This document shows, in pieces, positions 33,022-40,569 of a stretch of 42,791 nucleotides of DNA (the stretch's first letter is position 1; every line of letters starts with the position of its first letter). Position numbers and translations under genes: made by a program. The stretch is taken from NCBI GenBank assembly GCA_965368585.1, contig CBDUNM010000026.1, positions 1-42,791 of the forward strand, in the 5' to 3' direction. The notes below the pieces were generated by a model. It did not search any database, had not been told where the DNA came from, and saw only the letters and a list, made by a program, of their open reading frames with translations. The stretch is from JARRQB01 sp965368585 (lineage in GTDB: Bacteria > Pseudomonadota > Gammaproteobacteria > Chromatiales > Chromatiaceae).

Positions 33022-33382
33022 GGCTTGCTCACTCAATCGTTTTGTCTGGAGTCACCTGAGTAGCGGCTGCAACAGGCTGCTCTTGACGGGTTTGGTGGAC
33101 ACGTTCGAACCGCGTGCAACGCCTGAGCGGCGGACTGAAGAAGGTCGCTGGTTGCACCGGATTTCCGTGGTCATGGCCCTGGGGCTGCGTTATATTCGGT
33201 AACCGAGCGATCGGGGCTGGGCGGCGGCATTGAGCGCGGCGCCATCTGCTTGTATCTGGCCGAACCGCCGCCTTCCCCGCGGCCCGGAATTGGCGATGGT
33301 CTGGTGAGATGGGAAACACACTTCGTACATAGATTGCAACTAAAGCCGCAACGTCCGACCGACGTTGTGTTTGGAGACCAGC
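33022..33382. promoter_or_regulatory. Intergenic region between the HDOD gene and leuA
   Basis: A 361-base gap between divergent genes. I see no gene in it. A nine-codon open frame (33173-33202, MALGLRYIR) has only two Leu codons and is not convincing as an attenuation leader. A hairpin directly before the leuA ribosome site is listed separately. No clear promoter hexamers were found on either strand. Confidence 0.5.
33349..33367 (+). promoter_or_regulatory. Short hairpin just upstream of the leuA ribosome-binding site
   Basis: CAACGTC (33349-33355) and GACGTTG (33361-33367) form a perfect 7-bp stem with a 5-base loop. The stem ends only a few bases before the TTGGAG ribosome site of leuA, so it could affect translation or mark an operator dyad. 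Function is inferred from position only. Confidence 0.35.
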
Positions 33383-34936
33383 ATGGCCGGCGCATCAGAT
33401 AAGCTCGTTATTTTCGATACCACCTTGAGGGATGGCGAACAAAGTCCGGGTGCTTCCATGACCAAGGACGAAAAGGTGCGTATCGCAAAGGCGCTGGAAA
33501 AGCTGCGCGTCGATGTGATCGAGGCGGGGTTTCCGGTCGCCAGCCAGGGAGATTTCGATGCCGTAGCGGCGGTTGCCCGGGCGATCAAGGATTCCACCGT
33601 GTGCGGGCTTGCACGAGCGCTTCAGGCGGATATCGACCGCGCCGGGGAGGCCCTTAAAGCGGCAAATTCGGGGCGCATCCATACCTTCATTGCGACCTCT
33701 CCCATCCATATGGAGCGCAAGCTGCGCATGACCCCGGATCAGGTCGTCGAGCAAGCGGTCTGGGCGGTACGGCGGGCCCGTAACTTCACCGACAACGTGG
33801 AGTTCTCCGCAGAAGACGCGGGGCGTTCCGAACTGGACTTTCTATGCCGCGTATTCGAGGCGGTGATCGACGCCGGCGCGACCACCGTGAACGTGCCCGA
33901 TACCGTGGGGTACAACGTACCGCGCCAGTTCGGTGAAACCATTCGGGCGTTGATCGAACGGGTGCCGAACTCGGACAAGGCGGTCTTCTCGGTCCATTGC
34001 CACAACGATCTGGGTCTGGCGGTAGCCAACTCGCTGGACGCCGTGGTGAACGGTGCGCGCCAGGTCGAATGCACTATCAACGGGCTCGGTGAGCGCGCGG
34101 GAAACGCGTCGCTCGAGGAGGTCGTGATGGCGGTGCGCACGCGCCAGGACGTCTTTCAATGCGACTCGGGACTGGAAACCACGCAGATCGTCGCCTGCTC
34201 CAAGCTCGTCTCGAACATTACCGGCTTTCCTGTGCAGCCGAACAAGGCCATCGTGGGCGCCAACGCCTTCGCCCATGAATCGGGTATCCACCAGGACGGC
34301 GTACTCAAGAGTCGCGAGACCTACGAGATCATGCGCGCCGAAGACGTCGGCTGGACGCAGAACCGCATGGTGCTCGGCAAGCACTCGGGGCGTAACGCCT
34401 TTCGCACCCGCCTGGAGGAACTCGGTATCCAGTTCGACTCCGAAGAGGGGCTGAACGCCGCGTTTTCCCGGTTCAAGGATCTGGCCGACAAAAAGCATGA
34501 GATCTTCGACGAGGATCTGCAGGCACTGGTGACGTCGACCGCGACCGAGGGCGAACACGAACGCATCAAATTGATCTCGATGAAGGTCGTGTCGGAAACC
34601 GGGGAGATACCGATGGCGGATGTGGTGCTCTCCATCGATGGGCGGGAGACGGCCGTTTCGGCGGAGGGCAGCGGACCGGTGGATGCCGCTTACAAGGCAA
34701 TCGAGTCGCTGGTCGAAACCGGCACGGAGCTGTTGTTGTATTCGGTCAATGCCATTACCAGCGGTACCGATTCCCAGGGAGAAGTCACCGTCCGGCTGGA
34801 GAAGGGGGGGCGGATCGTGAACGGCCAGGGGGCCGACACCGACATCGTTATCGCCTCCGCCAAGGCCTATATCAACGCCTGCAACAAGCTGTTCGCGGAT
34901 ACCCAGCGCGCCCATCCGCAGGCCGCCGAAGTCTAG
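33383..34936 (+). CDS. leuA: 2-isopropylmalate synthase
   Basis: The 517-residue first enzyme of leucine synthesis condenses acetyl-CoA with 2-oxoisovalerate. The catalytic domain starts IFDTTLRDGEQSPGASMTKDEK, with the metal and catalytic Arg/Asp, and holds the metal motif VHCHNDLGLAVANSLDA and the Gly-rich NGLGERAGNASLEEVVM. HESGIHQDGVLK is in the linker, and the C-terminal allosteric domain (ISMKVVSETGEIPMADVVLSIDG) that binds leucine is complete. The ATG at 33383 has GGAG six bases upstream. The stop codon TAG is also the first three bases of the MITE-like inverted repeat, so the 3' end directly abuts that element. Confidence 0.95.
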   Translation: MAGASDKLVIFDTTLRDGEQSPGASMTKDEKVRIAKALEKLRVDVIEAGFPVASQGDFDAVAAVARAIKDSTVCGLARALQADIDRAGEALKAANSGRIHTFIATSPIHMERKLRMTPDQVVEQAVWAVRRARNFTDNVEFSAEDAGRSELDFLCRVFEAVIDAGATTVNVPDTVGYNVPRQFGETIRALIERVPNSDKAVFSVHCHNDLGLAVANSLDAVVNGARQVECTINGLGERAGNASLEEVVMAVRTRQDVFQCDSGLETTQIVACSKLVSNITGFPVQPNKAIVGANAFAHESGIHQDGVLKSRETYEIMRAEDVGWTQNRMVLGKHSGRNAFRTRLEELGIQFDSEEGLNAAFSRFKDLADKKHEIFDEDLQALVTSTATEGEHERIKLISMKVVSETGEIPMADVVLSIDGRETAVSAEGSGPVDAAYKAIESLVETGTELLLYSVNAITSGTDSQGEVTVRLEKGGRIVNGQGADTDIVIASAKAYINACNKLFADTQRAHPQAAEV

Positions 34937-35203
34937 TGTCCTGTCCCGTCATAAAGTCACGTATCAGCAAGGCGAAAAGCGTCCAGGCGCCAGGCGAGTG
35001 AGCGCAGGAATAACTGGTTCTATTTCTAGCTTGCCCAACAGCGCGCAAAGGCGCTTTTGGCCTTGCTCGAAGGGAGTCTCCCCCTTTCGCCACTGCCGCG
35101 TTGCAGGTGCTCGAAAGAGGTCCGCTCTTCCTTCCCACCCGCGCCTTGCATTGGCGCAAGGGGGTGGCTCTGATACGCAACTTTATTACGCGACAGGACA
35201 CTA
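34934..35203. mobile_element. MITE-like element with 34-bp terminal inverted repeats
   Basis: The ends 34934-34967 and 35170-35203 are inverted repeats matching at 30 of 34 positions; both begin TAGTGTCCTGTC read inward. The interior of about 200 bases has no credible gene. If TA is the duplicated target, the repeats proper begin GTGTCCTGTC, as expected for a non-autonomous element moved by a TA-specific (IS630/Tc1-like) transposase, which is inference. The left end contains the leuA stop codon; the right end lies 12 bases before the UDG start codon. Confidence 0.7.
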
Positions 35204-35215
35204 ACCTCGCGATCG

Positions 35216-35968
35216 ATGGATACGCGACGGCGATCGTACCTCGAGGCCATGGGGGTGGAGGTCTGGTCACTGCGACAGACGGCCGCCGGCGCAGTACGCG
35301 CGGACATCCCAGTCTCTGAACCGGCCGTTGAGCCGGTAGCGCCTTGCCAATCCGTGCCGGAGCCGGACAAGACCGTCGCCGCGAGTCACAGGTCCGAAAC
35401 CGAGCCTGACGTTGCGCACCTCGACTGGCCCGAACTGCGGGTGCGCGTGGCCGCGTGCCGGGCCTGCGAGTTGCACCGAACACGCACCCAGACTGTATTC
35501 GGTGTGGGCCGGCCCGACGCCGATTTGATGATCATCGGCGAGGCGCCGGGCGCCGATGAGGATCGTCAAGGCGAGCCGTTCGTCGGCCGGGCGGGGCAAT
35601 TGCTGACCGCCATGCTGCAGGCGATCGGCTTGCGGCGGCAGGATGTCTTTATCGCCAATATTCTCAAATGCCGCCCGCCGGGTAATCGGAATCCCTCGAT
35701 CGAAGAAGTCGCCGCCTGTCAGGGCTACCTGCAGCGGCAGATCGAACTGGTCGAGCCCAAACTGATCCTCGCGGTGGGCGCGGTCTCTGCGCACAATCTG
35801 CTCGGTTCCGACGAGGCCGTGGGCCGGTTGCGCCGGCGGGTGCACGAATACGGCCATGAGCGAATTCCGGTACAGGTGACCTACCATCCGGCCTATTTAT
35901 TGCGCCGGCCGGAAGAAAAGGCCAAGGTCTGGGCGGATTTACAAAAGGTGACTGCGGCGATCGGTTAA
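35216..35968 (+). CDS. Family 4 uracil-DNA glycosylase (iron-sulfur type)
   Basis: A 250-residue uracil-DNA glycosylase of the family 4/SPO1-polymerase-like group that removes uracil from DNA. Motif 1 is GEAPGADEDRQGEPFVGRAGQLL and motif 2 is YHPAYLLRRPE. The four cluster cysteines are Cys81, Cys84 (ACRACELHRT), Cys152 (ILKCRPPGNRNP) and Cys168 (AACQGYL). The N-terminal RRSYLEAMGVEVWSLR helix is typical of proteobacterial members and supports the ATG at 35216. A low-complexity linker of about 50 residues separates it from the catalytic domain. No ribosome site is clear, and the MITE end is 12 bases upstream, so its promoter may come from the element. Confidence 0.9.
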   Translation: MDTRRRSYLEAMGVEVWSLRQTAAGAVRADIPVSEPAVEPVAPCQSVPEPDKTVAASHRSETEPDVAHLDWPELRVRVAACRACELHRTRTQTVFGVGRPDADLMIIGEAPGADEDRQGEPFVGRAGQLLTAMLQAIGLRRQDVFIANILKCRPPGNRNPSIEEVAACQGYLQRQIELVEPKLILAVGAVSAHNLLGSDEAVGRLRRRVHEYGHERIPVQVTYHPAYLLRRPEEKAKVWADLQKVTAAIG

Positions 35969-36312
35969 GACCCATGTGCCTGCAGTCATCGTTTCGAGCT
36001 ATTGTCGGCAAGGTCTGGGGTTGGGTTGATTCGCCATCGTGATGCGGAAGACCCTTGCCGGTGATCTGCGGTATCTGATTACCGATTGCTCTTCGGCCGG
36101 AATTTCGAGAACGTTGGCGGCCTGTGAAGTCAAGACCGTATTTCGTGTCGGGGCGCTATCGGCCCGGCAAGCGCGTGCCGAATATCCCGCCCATTTTCCC
36201 CGATTTCAGTGCTCCATCGAGGCGCCGGCGTTAACCTTGTTGCCGGGAAGATTTTTCTGAATCGACGTGATACATTCGCGACAGTATATCGCCAAGGAAC
36301 GCGGAGGTATTC
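35969..36312. other. Intergenic region between UDG and the outer-membrane protein gene
   Basis: A 344-base gap. The short open frame at 36039-36260 has no recognisable motif, signal or ribosome site and I do not call it. The last 80 bases become A+T-richer and should hold the promoter of the next gene, whose GGAGG ribosome site is at 36303-36307. No further structure seen. Confidence 0.5.
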
Positions 36313-37065
36313 GTGAAAAGCAAATCAACCGTGCTCGCCAGTGCATTCGTCCTCATAGCTTTTATTCCGGTCGCACGTGCGGACGGCTTGATCGTATCGC
36401 CGAGAGCGGAAGTGCTTCATGTGGAGTTTTCTGCCGGGTATTCGGGAGAATTCGATGGTGTTGCATTCAACAACGGTTACGATATATCGCTTCAGGCGCT
36501 ACGCGCGGGAGTGACTGTCGCGAGTGAACGCATTTACTTGGATGCGTACTATCAGGTGACGAATGACGATGCTGATACTCTGCTGTTTGGTCCTTGGAAC
36601 TACTCTTACGAAAGCGAACGCGATGAGTACGTTGTTGCTATCGGCTACAGATTATCCGAGCAGGCCAGCTTGTTTACGGGGTACAGACGGAGCGAAGCCG
36701 ATTCGCGCGCCGCAAACGGTAATACCGTCGCAATAGACAACAACGCGTATTTTTTGGGCGCGAGCTTCAATCAGATTGTGCCAGAAAAAGGTGTGGTTTC
36801 GTTTAACGCGGCTTACGTGCATATCGATTCAGTGGACTATACGGCGGACAACCTGGATATTCCTACTATTTTCAAACTCGACGGTGATGGGAACGGATGG
36901 AAGTTAGGCGCGTTATGGAATGGTCGCCTAACCGAAAAACTAGGCTATACAATCGGCGGTGATTACTACAGTTACGATTGGGATGCCAGTAATTCCGCAG
37001 GGGACCACATCGATGCCGATGAGGACGAACTGTTCTTGAGAGCCGGCTTGAGTTACTTTTTCTGA
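36313..37065 (+). CDS. Putative outer-membrane beta-barrel protein, unknown function
   Basis: A 250-residue exported protein with a GTG start behind a strong GGAGG site. The signal peptide is VKSKSTVLASAFVLIAFIPVARA. The mature part alternates polar and hydrophobic/aromatic residues (VEFSAGYSGEFDG, IYLDAYYQVTND, EYVVAIGYRLSEQASLFTGYRR, NAYFLGASFNQI, VSFNAAYVHIDSV, LGYTIGGDYYSYDWD) and ends in LFLRAGLSYFF, the terminal Phe typical of Bam-inserted barrels. About ten to twelve strands fit. Its codons are visibly richer in A and T than those of neighbouring genes, which suggests recent acquisition. No substrate or family name can be given. Confidence 0.75.
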   Translation: MKSKSTVLASAFVLIAFIPVARADGLIVSPRAEVLHVEFSAGYSGEFDGVAFNNGYDISLQALRAGVTVASERIYLDAYYQVTNDDADTLLFGPWNYSYESERDEYVVAIGYRLSEQASLFTGYRRSEADSRAANGNTVAIDNNAYFLGASFNQIVPEKGVVSFNAAYVHIDSVDYTADNLDIPTIFKLDGDGNGWKLGALWNGRLTEKLGYTIGGDYYSYDWDASNSAGDHIDADEDELFLRAGLSYFF

Positions 37066-37205
37066 GAAAGGATTGTAGATTTTGGATAAACACGTCGGTT
37101 TCAGGACCGTAATCAGACGATAGAGTTGGTGCACCGGACATCGTACATGCCGTAGTCTCAGCGGATTGCCCGTCAAGAACAGTTGCCGCTTTTGGTTTTG
37201 CTTCA

Positions 37206-37232
37206 GTTTGCGCAGCGGGGAAATGCGCAAAC
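37206..37232. repeat. 9-bp inverted repeat upstream of the Ser/Thr kinase gene
   Basis: GTTTGCGCA (37206-37214) and TGCGCAAAC (37224-37232) are perfect complements around the 9-base loop GCGGGGAAA. It lies in the 261-base gap before the kinase gene, about 95 bases from its ATG. It could be an operator or an RNA hairpin; there is no T run for a terminator. Confidence 0.45.
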
Positions 37233-37326
37233 CCGGATAGAGTCAGTCCCCTTTCCTGCGAAAACAGGCGTGTGTAGCGGAGAGGGTTGGGGTGTTCTGA
37301 AGTAACAACCGATAGTTCCCAGACGT

Positions 37327-40044
37327 ATGGAAATTCCTGGCTACATCATCGAACGCGTCATTGCCGAAGGCGGTATGTCCACCGTCTACCTGGCCACGCA
37401 GCAATCGCTGAACCGCAAAGTGGCGCTCAAGGTTTTGTCCAAGCAGCTGTTTTTCGACGAGAGTTTCCAGAAACGCTTTCTCAAAGAAGGCCAGATCGTC
37501 GCCCAACTCGACCATCCGAAAATCGTCACGATTTTCGACATCGGGGCCCACGACAAGTACTACTACATTAGCCAGGAATACCTGCCAGGAGGCTCTGTTG
37601 CCAACGAAATCGAAACAGGACTGACCATCCCCCGCGCGCTCTTCGTCGTTAAGTGTATCGCCGATGCGCTGGGCTATGCGCACGCACGAGGATTTATCCA
37701 CCGCGATATCAAGCCGCAAAATATCCTGTTCAGGGACGATAAGTACCGCTCGGCCATTCTGACGGACTTCGGCATTGCCAAGGCAACCGCCAGCGACATA
37801 TCGACGACGCTAACCGTTGTGGGCTCGTTTTGCGGCAGCCCGGCCTACGCCAGCCCGGAGCAGGCCAGGGGGCTGAAACTGGATGGCCGTTCGGATATCT
37901 ACAGTCTGGGCGTCGTGCTGTTTCAAATGCTCACGGGTCAGGTCCCCTATTCAGCGGATGAACCCCTGAGTCTCGCCGTTCGACATTTAACCGATCCCGT
38001 GCCGCGCCTGCCTGACCATCTCAGAGGCCGCTTTCAACCAGTCATCGACCGGTGCCTCGCCAAAGATCCCGATGGCCGTTTCGCCAGCGCGGAAGAATTG
38101 ATACGAGCGGTTAAAGCCGCCGAGGATGCTCCGCAGACGGCTGCTGTCTTTTCCGAGGCTGAAGAAAACGATTCGGTTGAGGACGTCGATGCCACCCTGG
38201 TTCTGCCCAGAAAGGATTTCGAGCGCGACCTCAGCGCTACCCGCCAAAGTCGCGAATCCGCCCAGGCGGCGCGTGCAGGCATATCCGTGGCGGGCCTGAC
38301 GCGACCGGCAGGTCATCGCAGCGCAAGCATGCTGGGCTACATCGTGCTTGGCGTCTGTTTGCTGAGCGCCGCGTTTTGGTACGCGAGCCAGAAGTGGAAT
38401 TCGGTGGAGGTCGTGGCCGAAGCCGGCACCGGAGTCCAAAAACCTGGGGAGAAAGCTCGGGCGGAAGACACCGACGGCTGGCTGGCTACCGCCAACGAGC
38501 ACCTTCGCGCCGGCCGGTTGTTTGCGCCTGACGGGGACAGCGCGTACGACGCGTACCGCAAGGTGTTGCGGGCAGACGAGGGCAATGCGCAGGCCAGCGC
38601 CGGGATCGAGGCGCTGTTGCGTCGTCAGTTCGAGTCGATAGAGGCCCGGCTGGCCGCGGGCGACTGGGTGGTGGCGGAAACACTGGCCGGTCAACTGCGG
38701 CGCGTCGAGCCCGTCAGCGACGAGTATCTGCTTGCGGTGCAGGCAATCGAAAAGCAAAAGTATGAACAGGAAAAACAGGACAAGATTCAGGCCCTGCTCG
38801 CCGCTGCGCAGGACCATGAAGCAGCCGGCCGTCTGTTCCGGCCGGACAACGAGAACGCGTTCAGTACTCTTCATGCCGCCTTGGCCGGCGGAGCCGACCG
38901 GACTGCGATAAAGGACCGTGTGGGTGGGCTGCTCGAGCGCCAAAGGGTCCTGGTGCGGGGCGCGCTCGAGAAGCAGGACTTCGCCGCCGGCCTGGATCTG
39001 ATCGAGGTGGTGTTGCGGGCGAAGCCCGGCGACAGAGATTTCGTCGCCTTGCGTGACGAAGTGCGCGAGCGCCAGGCGGCAGCGGCGCGGCGGGCGGCGA
39101 CCGCCGAGCAGCACGCGGAATGGCTCCGGCAGGCGCAGCGGTTTGTGCTGGCGGGGAAGCTCGTCGACCCCGGCCAGGACAACGCGTACACGCTGTTCCG
39201 GCGTGTACTCGACGCCGACCCGGGCAACAAGACGGCGCAAGCGGGTATCACCAGCCTGACAGACAAGATCGCAGCTCAAGCGCGGCAGGCGGCCGTTGTC
39301 GACGACATCGACCGGGGCTTGACACTTGTTGCATCGGGTTTACGTATCGATCGCGATCACCGGGGGCTGCTCGAATTGCGGGTAGAAATGGAACGTCGTC
39401 GCAAAGTACTGCAAGACATTCAGACGCTGCTGGCCGAAGCGCAGCGCCACCGCGAGGCGCTGAGACTGGTCGAGCCCGCCGGTCGAAACGCCCTGGAGAC
39501 CTACCGGCGGGTTCTGCAGATCGATCCGGGTAACCTGCCGGCCAGGCAGGGCATTGCGCAATTGGTGCGGGACGAGGAACTCCTCGCCGTCAGATCATTT
39601 GAAACAGGCCTTTTTCAGGCCAGTCTCAAGCGCATAGCCGCCGGGCTTTCCATCGATACCAGCGACGCTTCGTTACTCGCGCTGCGACAGCGCGTGGAGC
39701 AGGCCATTCAGGACGAGCGGCGTGAGCGCCGGGCGGCGCTGCAACAGGCGCGAGACGAGAGGGCCGCCCAACAAGCGGCAAAAGTGCGCCGGGCCGAGGG
39801 GGACGCAGCGCGGCAGGCGCGTGAGGCCGTCGTCGCGCGCGATCGCGAACCGCCAGTTGGGGAATCGGTTACGCTACAGGGTGAGATGCGCACGCCGGTG
39901 GCGAACCCGCCGCCCGAGGCAGAGGTAACGGCAGCCGAAACCGGGGACGGCCCGCCCGGACGGTCCGGCGAGGCTGTGCCGGATGCCGTGCCGGCGGCGC
40001 CCAAACCGAAGCGGCCGCGCAATCGTGTCTATTCCACCTTTTGA
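37327..40044 (+). CDS. Transmembrane Hanks-type Ser/Thr protein kinase with four extracytoplasmic repeats
   Basis: A 905-residue eukaryotic-like kinase. The kinase domain (residues 1-265) is complete: glycine loop AEGGMSTVYLA, Lys35 (VALKVL), HRDIKPQN (Asp127), DFG (147-149), YASPEQARG and DGRSDIYSLGVVLFQMLTGQVPY. A linker follows, then one TM helix at about 335-354 (MLGYIVLGVCLLSAAFWYAS). The outer part has four repeats of about 105 residues starting near 381, 487, 596 and 698; each begins like LxxAxxHxxAGRLxxPxxxNAxxxYRxVLxxDPGNxxAxxGI, resembling TPR pairs. The C-terminal 120 residues are a charged coil and a Pro/Ala tail. The domain order suggests an envelope sensor; its ligand is unknown. 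Confidence 0.88.
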   Translation: MEIPGYIIERVIAEGGMSTVYLATQQSLNRKVALKVLSKQLFFDESFQKRFLKEGQIVAQLDHPKIVTIFDIGAHDKYYYISQEYLPGGSVANEIETGLTIPRALFVVKCIADALGYAHARGFIHRDIKPQNILFRDDKYRSAILTDFGIAKATASDISTTLTVVGSFCGSPAYASPEQARGLKLDGRSDIYSLGVVLFQMLTGQVPYSADEPLSLAVRHLTDPVPRLPDHLRGRFQPVIDRCLAKDPDGRFASAEELIRAVKAAEDAPQTAAVFSEAEENDSVEDVDATLVLPRKDFERDLSATRQSRESAQAARAGISVAGLTRPAGHRSASMLGYIVLGVCLLSAAFWYASQKWNSVEVVAEAGTGVQKPGEKARAEDTDGWLATANEHLRAGRLFAPDGDSAYDAYRKVLRADEGNAQASAGIEALLRRQFESIEARLAAGDWVVAETLAGQLRRVEPVSDEYLLAVQAIEKQKYEQEKQDKIQALLAAAQDHEAAGRLFRPDNENAFSTLHAALAGGADRTAIKDRVGGLLERQRVLVRGALEKQDFAAGLDLIEVVLRAKPGDRDFVALRDEVRERQAAAARRAATAEQHAEWLRQAQRFVLAGKLVDPGQDNAYTLFRRVLDADPGNKTAQAGITSLTDKIAAQARQAAVVDDIDRGLTLVASGLRIDRDHRGLLELRVEMERRRKVLQDIQTLLAEAQRHREALRLVEPAGRNALETYRRVLQIDPGNLPARQGIAQLVRDEELLAVRSFETGLFQASLKRIAAGLSIDTSDASLLALRQRVEQAIQDERRERRAALQQARDERAAQQAAKVRRAEGDAARQAREAVVARDREPPVGESVTLQGEMRTPVANPPPEAEVTAAETGDGPPGRSGEAVPDAVPAAPKPKRPRNRVYSTF

Positions 40045-40061
40045 GGCATCTCCGATTATCC

Positions 40062-40532
40062 ATGAGCGCCCTGCTTAACGACCCCCTGCTGCAGCTTCGC
40101 CCCATGCGGATATCCGATCTGTCCGGCGTCATGAAGGTCGAGTTGGCCGCGTACGAATTCCCTTGGACCGAGGGTATTTTCCGCGATTGCCTGCGGGTCG
40201 GTTATTGCTGCTGGGTAGGCGAACTGGATGGCAAACTGGTCGGCCACGCCGTGATGTCGGTCGCGGCGGGGGAGGCCCACATACTCAACCTGTGCGTCGA
40301 TCCCGTATGGCAGGGGCACGGCCTGGGGCGGCGGATGTTGCGGCGTCTGGTGCACGTGGCGCGCACTCACGGCGCCGACACGGCCTACCTCGAGGTGCGA
40401 GTCTCCAACACGGCGGCGCGCGGGCTGTACGAATCGGCCGGATTTTCCGAAGTCGGCGTGCGCCAGGGTTACTACCCGGCGCAACCCGCGCGCGAGGATG
40501 CGATCGTTTATGCCAGCACGCTGGGCGAATAG
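40062..40532 (+). CDS. rimI: Ribosomal-protein-alanine N-acetyltransferase RimI
   Basis: A 156-residue GNAT acetyltransferase. E. coli RimI acetylates the N-terminal Ala of ribosomal protein S18. The protein shows LRPMRISDLSGVMKVELAAYEFPWTEGIFRDCLRVGY, then the acetyl-CoA motif NLCVDPVWQGHGLGRRMLRRLV and the C-terminal LEVRVSNTAARGLYESAGFSEVGVRQGYYP, all RimI-specific. The ATG at 40062 gives the family length; it is 17 bases after the kinase stop, so the two may be co-transcribed. Confidence 0.9.
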   Translation: MSALLNDPLLQLRPMRISDLSGVMKVELAAYEFPWTEGIFRDCLRVGYCCWVGELDGKLVGHAVMSVAAGEAHILNLCVDPVWQGHGLGRRMLRRLVHVARTHGADTAYLEVRVSNTAARGLYESAGFSEVGVRQGYYPAQPAREDAIVYASTLGE

Positions 40533-40569
40533 GTTACACTGGCGGCCTTTACCGTAGAACCCTCATTTT

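Noticed and set aside
33173..33202. Possible leucine leader peptide before leuA
   Set aside because: Only two Leu codons in nine and no terminator/antiterminator pair found after it.
36039..36260. 73-codon open frame between UDG and the outer-membrane protein gene
   Set aside because: No ribosome site, motif or gene-like composition.
37987..39279. Open frame of 430 codons opposite the Ser/Thr kinase gene
   Set aside because: The plus-strand kinase and repeat sequence is clear; the opposite frame shows no family signature.
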